Part shown: positions 59,076 through 64,000 of the stretch, piece after piece
Layout of the letters: every line of letters begins with the position of its first letter
How positions within the stretch are numbered: the stretch's first letter is position 1
Assembly (NCBI GenBank): GCA_001939145.1
Contig: LSRX01001664.1
Span: 10,040-74,039, forward strand
Direction of reading: 5' to 3'
Source: Symbiodinium microadriaticum
Taxonomy: Eukaryota; Sar; Dinophyceae; Suessiales; Symbiodiniaceae
DNA: 64,000 nucleotides
The notes under the pieces: generated by a model
Databases searched by the model: none
What the model was told of the DNA's origin: nothing
Seen by the model: only the letters and a program-made list of their open reading frames with translations
Translations under genes and position numbers: made by a program

Positions 59076-61663
59076 TTTTTCCTTTTCTCGTTTTTAATAG
59101 GCGCAGGTGAAGTAGTAGAGTTTGGCTCCCTTTTTCGAGGAAGTTCTGGGTCGGGGCTTAGAGTGATTTTTGGTGTATTCCGAATAGTAGGGCTTCTACG
59201 GCTTTGGGGTTTAGGGCTTAGGGCTTCTAGGCGAATATGATTGCAAGTACCATGGCATTTCTGCTTGATTGTTGCTATCCGGATTCTTCCAGAGGGCTGT
59301 CTTTGGTAAGTCCGATGCTGAATACAACCGCTACTACTATTCATGCAATACCGTTGTCCTTGGTGCTTAGGGTGTCATCACTACAGCCTCAACCCCCCGC
59401 ACGCTGCATCCAAACTCCATCCCCCTGTAAACCCTAAAGCCGATCCAGCCACGCCGACACCGTACCACCCTTTCGGCCCTAAAGAGCCCGTGACAAAACC
59501 GAGAATGAGCTTATCCTAAGGCACCGAAATGCCTGATTCAAGCAAAACGGGTATGCTTCTACCTTTGTTTAGTCGCTTGGGGTTCGTCTGCCCTCCTCCT
59601 CCTCCAGTTTCTGGTCGCCATAGCCATCGTCGTCATCACCATCATCCTCATTCCTAGACCCTAAACCCCTAACGGTAAACCCTAAACCCTAAACCCCAAA
59701 CCCATTATCTTCAAAGTACGAGCCATGGCCGGATCAATTGCAGTCGCCAGTAATCTTGCATCTTCAATCGGAAGATTCGAGCAAAGCCTGTAGGACCTGT
59801 AAGAAGTGCGCCCGGGTTCCTCCAACTGACCGCATTCCGGAGTTTCGAAGCTGTGATAAAACTACCATAGGGATCTAAATAATTGCCTATATAATTCCTT
59901 AAGAGCCCTTATTATAATGGAATTATACTATGACCCTAAATCCTAAACCCTAAAGCCCTAAACCCTAAACTCTAAACCCCAAAACCCGAAACCCTAAACC
60001 CAGAAGGAGTGGCCTGTCGCCTTTCAGGTCCGCCGAGACGCTCTTCCGACGGTTACTTCAGCTGCCTGGACGCCGGGCTCCCTATGAAATATAGGGGCCT
60101 AAAAATTTCCTAGTACTATTTTGGGGTTCCTTAAAATAAGGGGTCGAAAAAATTCCTAGTGCTATTTTGGTGGTTCCTTATTATAAGTTATAAGTATACT
60201 TTAATGGGCCCCAAAACCCCTATTCTAATTGTTAAGGCCCCTGTATGAACCAGCATGAGAATGACAGAGTCATGATTATGTCCCCGTACTCTTTTCTGCT
60301 TCTATGACGATGACCATCGAATCATGTTCATGGTGGTCATGTTGGCCATGATGGTCGATTTTTGGTCGTNTTTTCCTTTTCTCGTTTTTAATAGGCGCAG
60401 GTGAAGTAGTAGAGTTTGGCTCCCTTTTTCGAGGAAGTTCTGGGTCGGGGCTTAGAGTGATTTTTGGTGTATTCCGAATAGTAGGGCTTCTACGGCTTTG
60501 GGGTTTAGGGCTTAGGGCTTCTAGGCGAATATGATTGCAAGTACCATGGCATTTCTGCTTGATTGTTGCTATCCGGATTCTTCCAGAGGGCTGTCTTTGG
60601 TAAGTCCGATGCTGAATACAACCGCTACTACTATTCATGCAATACCGTTGTCCTTGGTGCTTAGGGTGTCATCACTACAGCCTCAACCCCCCGCACGCTG
60701 CATCCAAACTCCATCCCCCTGTAAACCCTAAAGCCGATCCAGCCACGCCGACACCGTACCACCCTTTCGGCCCTAAAGAGCCCGTGACAAAACCGAGAAT
60801 GAGCTTATCCTAAGGCACCGAAATGCCTGATTCAAGCAAAACGGGTATGCTTCTACCTTTGTTTAGTCGCTTGGGGTTCGTCTGCCCTCCTCCTCCTCCA
60901 GTTTCTGGTCGCCATAGCCATCGTCGTCATCACCATCATCCTCATTCCTAGACCCTAAACCCCTAACGGTAAACCCTAAACCCTAAACCCCAAACCCATT
61001 ATCTTCAAAGTACGAGCCATGGCCGGATCAATTGCAGTCGCCAGTAATCTTGCATCTTCAATCGGAAGATTCGAGCAAAGCCTGTAGGACCTGTAAGAAG
61101 TGCGCCCGGGTTCCTCCAACTGACCGCATTCCGGAGTTTCGAAGCTGTGATAAAACTACCATAGGGATCTAAATAATTGCCTATATAATTCCTTAAGAGC
61201 CCTTATTATAATGGAATTATACTATGACCCTAAATCCTAAACCCTAAAGCCCTAAACCCTAAACTCTAAACCCCAAAACCCGAAACCCTAAACCCAGAAG
61301 GAGTGGCCTGTCGCCTTTCAGGTCCGCCGAGACGCTCTTCCGACGGTTACTTCAGCTGCCTGGACGCCGGGCTCCCTATGAAATATAGGGGCCTAAAAAT
61401 TTCCTAGTACTATTTTGGGGTTCCTTAAAATAAGGGGTCGAAAAAATTCCTAGTGCTATTTTGGTGGTTCCTTATTATAAGTTATAAGTATACTTTAATG
61501 GGCCCCAAAACCCCTATTCTAATTGTTAAGGCCCCTGTATGAACCAGCATGAGAATGACAGAGTCATGATTATGTCCCCGTACTCTTTTCTGCTTCTATG
61601 ACGATGACCATCGAATCATGTTCATGGTGGTCATGTTGGCCATGATGGTCGATTTTTGGTCGT
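59076..61663. repeat. Perfect 1,294-bp tandem duplication
   Basis: 59076-60369 and 60370-61663 appear identical base for base wherever I compared them; the second copy starts with an N at 60370. Each copy holds a coding-like exon, a TTTAGGG/CCCTAAA flank, and a family K element (60090-60243, 61384-61537). Confidence 0.9.
59293..59364 (+). CDS. Candidate exon, duplicated at 60587-60658
   Basis: RAVFGKSDAEYNRYYYSCNT then VVLG between TCTTCCAG and GCTTAGGG. 24 codons, phase 0. The copy at 60587-60658 is identical. Alternative frame with GTAAGT donor at 59308 reads STMAFLLDCCYPDSSRGLSL. Family unknown. Confidence 0.42.
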
Positions 61664-61707
61664 GATCATGGTCTCGATCACGCTGTGATAAGATGATGCT
61701 TCGACAG

Positions 61708-61826
61708 TCGTCGGTGTCGTCGAGAAAAAATGTAGAAGCGTAGCAGCAGGAGATGTAGAAGTAGATGAAGCAGCATCAGCCGGAGCAGTGGCAGTACTCG
61801 GTTTGGTAGCTGCGCTTCCAGTTTAA
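61708..61826 (+). CDS. Candidate terminal exon
   Basis: After TTCGACAG: VGVVEKKCRSVAAGDVEVDE then AASAGAVAVLGLVAALPV and TAA. Ala/Val-rich and partly triplet-repeat-like, so chance is possible. Confidence 0.33.
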
Positions 61827-61839
61827 GGAGACGTAGTGG

Positions 61840-62065
61840 CATGAGTAGGAGGAGGAGGAGGAAGATGAGGAGCAGGAGCAGGAGCAGGACTATGAGGAGG
61901 ATTTGGAGCAGCCGCAGCTGCTGCAAGCAGCAGGAGTGGTGGTGGTAGTCACAGGTGCAACAGTAGTTGTAGCAGTCGTCCCGGCCCGCCGAAGATGTGC
62001 CTGAGGAGTACCCTCGTTTCAGCTCTATATACATATATATATATATACGCACACATATACATATT

Positions 62066-62128
<63 letters not shown>

Positions 62129-62211
62129 CTATATACATATACACATATATATATATATTATATATATATATATATACACACACAATCAGCTCCCATGATC
62201 CCCTAGGCCTC
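61840..62211. repeat. GAG-rich repeat and TA/CA microsatellite
   Basis: AGGAGG and GCAGGA repeats 61840-61935; TATATA/ACATAT microsatellite 62023-62185. Confidence 0.85.
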
Positions 62212-62475
62212 ATGGCGGCCAGAAGACGTCTCTGGGTGCCGTGCTCGAAGACTGGATGCGTGTCCTTACTTTCAATCTGGTGTAGTATGGGGGCCATATG
62301 CCAGGCCATAATACCTGGGTCCTTGTTGGATACAGTTTTACAATTTTGGTATAAGAAAACCAAAATAAGGATTAAAAATGATCATGTTTAATATGGCCCC
62401 AACAGGGAACCAGATACCCTAGTAGGCAAAGCCCGTGATCATCACGTGCGTGGTGACCCAGTGCAGGTAGCATAG
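62212..62475 (+). CDS. Small two-exon gene with family L intron
   Basis: ATG at 62212 opens MAARRRLWVPCSKTGCVSLL then SIWCSMGAICQAII (to 62318). After an 87-bp intron (GTCCTTG to CCCCAACAG) exon 62406-62475 reads EPDTLVGKARDHHVRGDPVQ then VA and TAG. 58 residues in all, with a Cys-rich hydrophobic N-terminal half. The intron is a family L element. The gene could extend upstream through another exon. Confidence 0.45.
62314..62413. mobile_element. Family L element with ATAC duplication
   Basis: CTGGGTCCTTGTTGGATACA to GGCCCCAACAGGGAACCAG. ATAC directly precedes it and directly follows it. Confidence 0.85.
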
Positions 62476-62899
62476 GTTGGGAAGGTACTGAGGCCATTCC
62501 TTAGGTTTCCTTGTTACAGAGATGCCTAGTATGCTTAGGGGCTGAGTGGGTAACCCTTAATGAAGAGGTTTAGAGCGCACCGCTCACAGACAAAGCGACA
62601 GAGCCTATGCCATGGGCGCGTCTACCTCAGCGAATTGATTTTTCACGACATGCGAAAGCTCTGACAAGTAATGTGCTCCACAAACATGCGTTTGCATTTG
62701 GTGGATTGCACCCTGTCTTGGGAGACTTGCAGCTCCCCTACAGTTGTAAAAGACTGCACACTGCTGACTCAAGGTTTTCTTCGTAGCCTTACCTTAAGCC
62801 ACATGCGCAATCGGACAAAAGCTTGCATTCCAGGTCCAAGCCAGCCCACACAGCTGTAGACCCAATTACGGATTTCCTCACTCCTCCTTGAGGCGCCCG
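62476..62899. other. 3' flank of the copia element, possible LTR
   Basis: On the minus strand a purine run AAGGAGGAGTGAGGAAA (62874-62890) follows the pol stop codon and could be the polypurine tract that precedes a 3' LTR. I could not find the matching LTR because the 5' end is outside the window. A plus-strand open frame at 62671-62859 is not supported. Confidence 0.4.
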
Positions 62900-64000
62900 C
62901 TAGGGTGCATCACTACTGCCAGCTCCCACACTCTGACCTGAGACACGCAGCTGGGTGTTGAAGATACGCTCGTACTCCTGCGCCCTCTCCAAATCTCTTC
63001 CATATTCAGCAGACTTGTCTGGGTCATCGCGGGCTCTGTTTACACAGTACTGATATATGCGTCGATTCTCGACACGGCCCATTGTCCCACGGTGCCGAAA
63101 GGCATGGCAGTCGCCATACACATGGTAGCACTCATTTCCAGGAACGAAGAACGCTTCTCCAGGAGGCTCATGTACATAACGTAGAATAACTCGCACCTGT
63201 TGCGATGGGGTACATTCTGTAAATCCGGCTTGCACCCCACAGTCTTGATATTGCTTCATTCCCCTTGCCACTTTTCGTAGGAGTTGATCACGCTCGTCTT
63301 GCGTCATCCTTCCTTCTCTTCCGCTCGAACTCAAGGTCCGTGTTCCTCGAGGCGGATTAGGAAGCTGACCCAATGGCTCAGTAGCTGCATCTCTGGCCCT
63401 TTGTTCTCCCTTGGTCGTCGTCCTCAGTTGAACTTCCTTTTGGATGGCTTCAGCTGTAGCTTCTCTAAGCTTCTGCAGCCTCTTCAACCTTCTCGACGTA
63501 GATCCCGGAGTAGCTCGATCGTATACCAGCCACATGAACCACTTAAGCATTTCCCAGGACACCAGAATGACAATCACAGCCAACCACAATAAGGCCCAAG
63601 TTATCATCCCATAGTCCACCGACATCCCAGTTCGCACAACCAAAGCTTCTTCTTCTTCCCAGCTATGCGTTTCTCCCAGGAAGGCTTGGGACAATACAAG
63701 GAGAGCTATTAACACCCTAGAAACCTGATTAGGGGCTCTGGCACTGCTGCTGCCGGTGTTGGTGCTTGCGTTGTTGACGTAGTTCTGCGCCCCTTCCAAA
63801 CTCCTCAAGTTCAACAGTTCATTGAGCGCCCTTATCCTTTGTGATGCCAAGGCCTTTGTCAGCAAGTCTGCTGGCTGTAGCTCCCCAATGCAGTGGTGAA
63901 TAGATATAGCTTGCTTCTCCACAAGTTCTGCTACCCAGGCGCTACGTAGCCTCAGATGACGTGTCCTCCAACTGCCACTCCCATTGGCTATAGCCAACGC
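62900..64000 (-). CDS. Ty1/copia pol C-terminus with membrane and Cys/His tail
   Basis: Open to the window edge (5' part missing). It starts in copia RNase H (ALAIANGSGSWRTRHLRLRS) and has the family's closing motif QPADLLTKAL. Standard copia pol ends there. Here the frame goes on for about 300 residues: a hydrophobic segment (RVLIALLVLSQAFLG), a longer one (ITWALLWLAVIVILVSW), a basic/coiled stretch (LKRLQKLREATAEAIQKEV), and a Cys/His-rich module (NECYHVYGDCHAFRHRG, later YQYCVNR), stopping at 62900-62902. The tail might be an env-like or accessory domain of this retrotransposon lineage; its function is unknown. Intact frame and no telomere-like tract suggest a fairly young insertion. Confidence 0.85.
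   Translation of the reverse strand, partial: ALAIANGSGSWRTRHLRLRSAWVAELVEKQAISIHHCIGELQPADLLTKALASQRIRALNELLNLRSLEGAQNYVNNASTNTGSSSARAPNQVSRVLIALLVLSQAFLGETHSWEEEEALVVRTGMSVDYGMITWALLWLAVIVILVSWEMLKWFMWLVYDRATPGSTSRRLKRLQKLREATAEAIQKEVQLRTTTKGEQRARDAATEPLGQLPNPPRGTRTLSSSGREGRMTQDERDQLLRKVARGMKQYQDCGVQAGFTECTPSQQVRVILRYVHEPPGEAFFVPGNECYHVYGDCHAFRHRGTMGRVENRRIYQYCVNRARDDPDKSAEYGRDLERAQEYERIFNTQLRVSGQSVGAGSSDAP

Noticed and set aside
61997..62363. Tyr/Ile ORFs on both strands
   Set aside because: Translations of the TA/CA microsatellite.

Overview
The window looks like nuclear DNA of a dinoflagellate, most likely a member of the Symbiodiniaceae or a relative. The evidence is a ubiquitin-like/RCC1-repeat gene of the type that is expanded in dinoflagellates, Ty1/copia pol pieces, introns that begin with GC or GA as well as GT, genes with tiny exons, and TTTAGGG-type telomere repeats scattered everywhere. 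The species cannot be fixed from the sequence alone.

The dominant signal is degenerate TTTAGGG (G) and CCCTAAA (C) tracts from one end to the other. They look like junk or subtelomere, but they are mostly intron sequence. Where a protein family can be recognised, the exons fall between the tracts and the reading frame joins exactly. The clearest cases are an OSCP1-like gene (five exons, 38842-42661), a Band 7/SPFH gene (19460-about 22775) and the UBL-RCC1 gene (44483-46235). Their 5' splice sites are GC, GC, GC, GA (OSCP1-like), GC, GA (SPFH) and GC (RCC1). Most exons are 30-130 bp and have no ATG, so a simple ORF scan misses them. Many further exon chains are proposed from splice signals plus matching phase. 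They have no recognised homologue and carry lower confidence; the 2.3-kb SPFH intron contains several open stretches that must be spurious, which is a fair warning.

A second layer is made of short inverted-repeat elements (families A to N here, about 70-150 bp). Several coincide exactly with introns: A at 17817-17923, L at 26356-26443 and 62319-62405, F at 32947-33035, G at 23181-23281. They behave as introners, that is, transposons that create introns. Some are nested in each other with 4-bp target duplications. In several places a telomere-type tract sits between two 11-33 bp direct repeats of flanking DNA, which suggests that telomeric DNA itself was inserted during break repair and that some introns arose this way.

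Layout: 0.6-13 kb, several same-strand candidate genes; 13.7-18.8 kb, candidate exons plus a copia reverse-transcriptase block joined in frame to upstream exons; 19.0-23.4 kb, SPFH gene and neighbours; 24-29.6 kb, small candidate genes; 29.8-31.8 kb, a tract-free island; 32-38 kb, two compact two-exon genes and candidate exons; 38.8-42.7 kb, OSCP1-like; 44.5-46.2 kb, UBL-RCC1; 47-59 kb, further exon chains; 59.1-61.7 kb, a 1,294-bp perfect tandem duplication with an N at the junction (probably an assembly artefact); 62-64 kb, a two-exon small gene and the 3' end of a copia element on the minus strand. Nearly all candidate genes read on the plus strand, as expected for unidirectional dinoflagellate gene blocks. 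No rRNA, tRNA, spliced-leader RNA gene or CRISPR array was seen.
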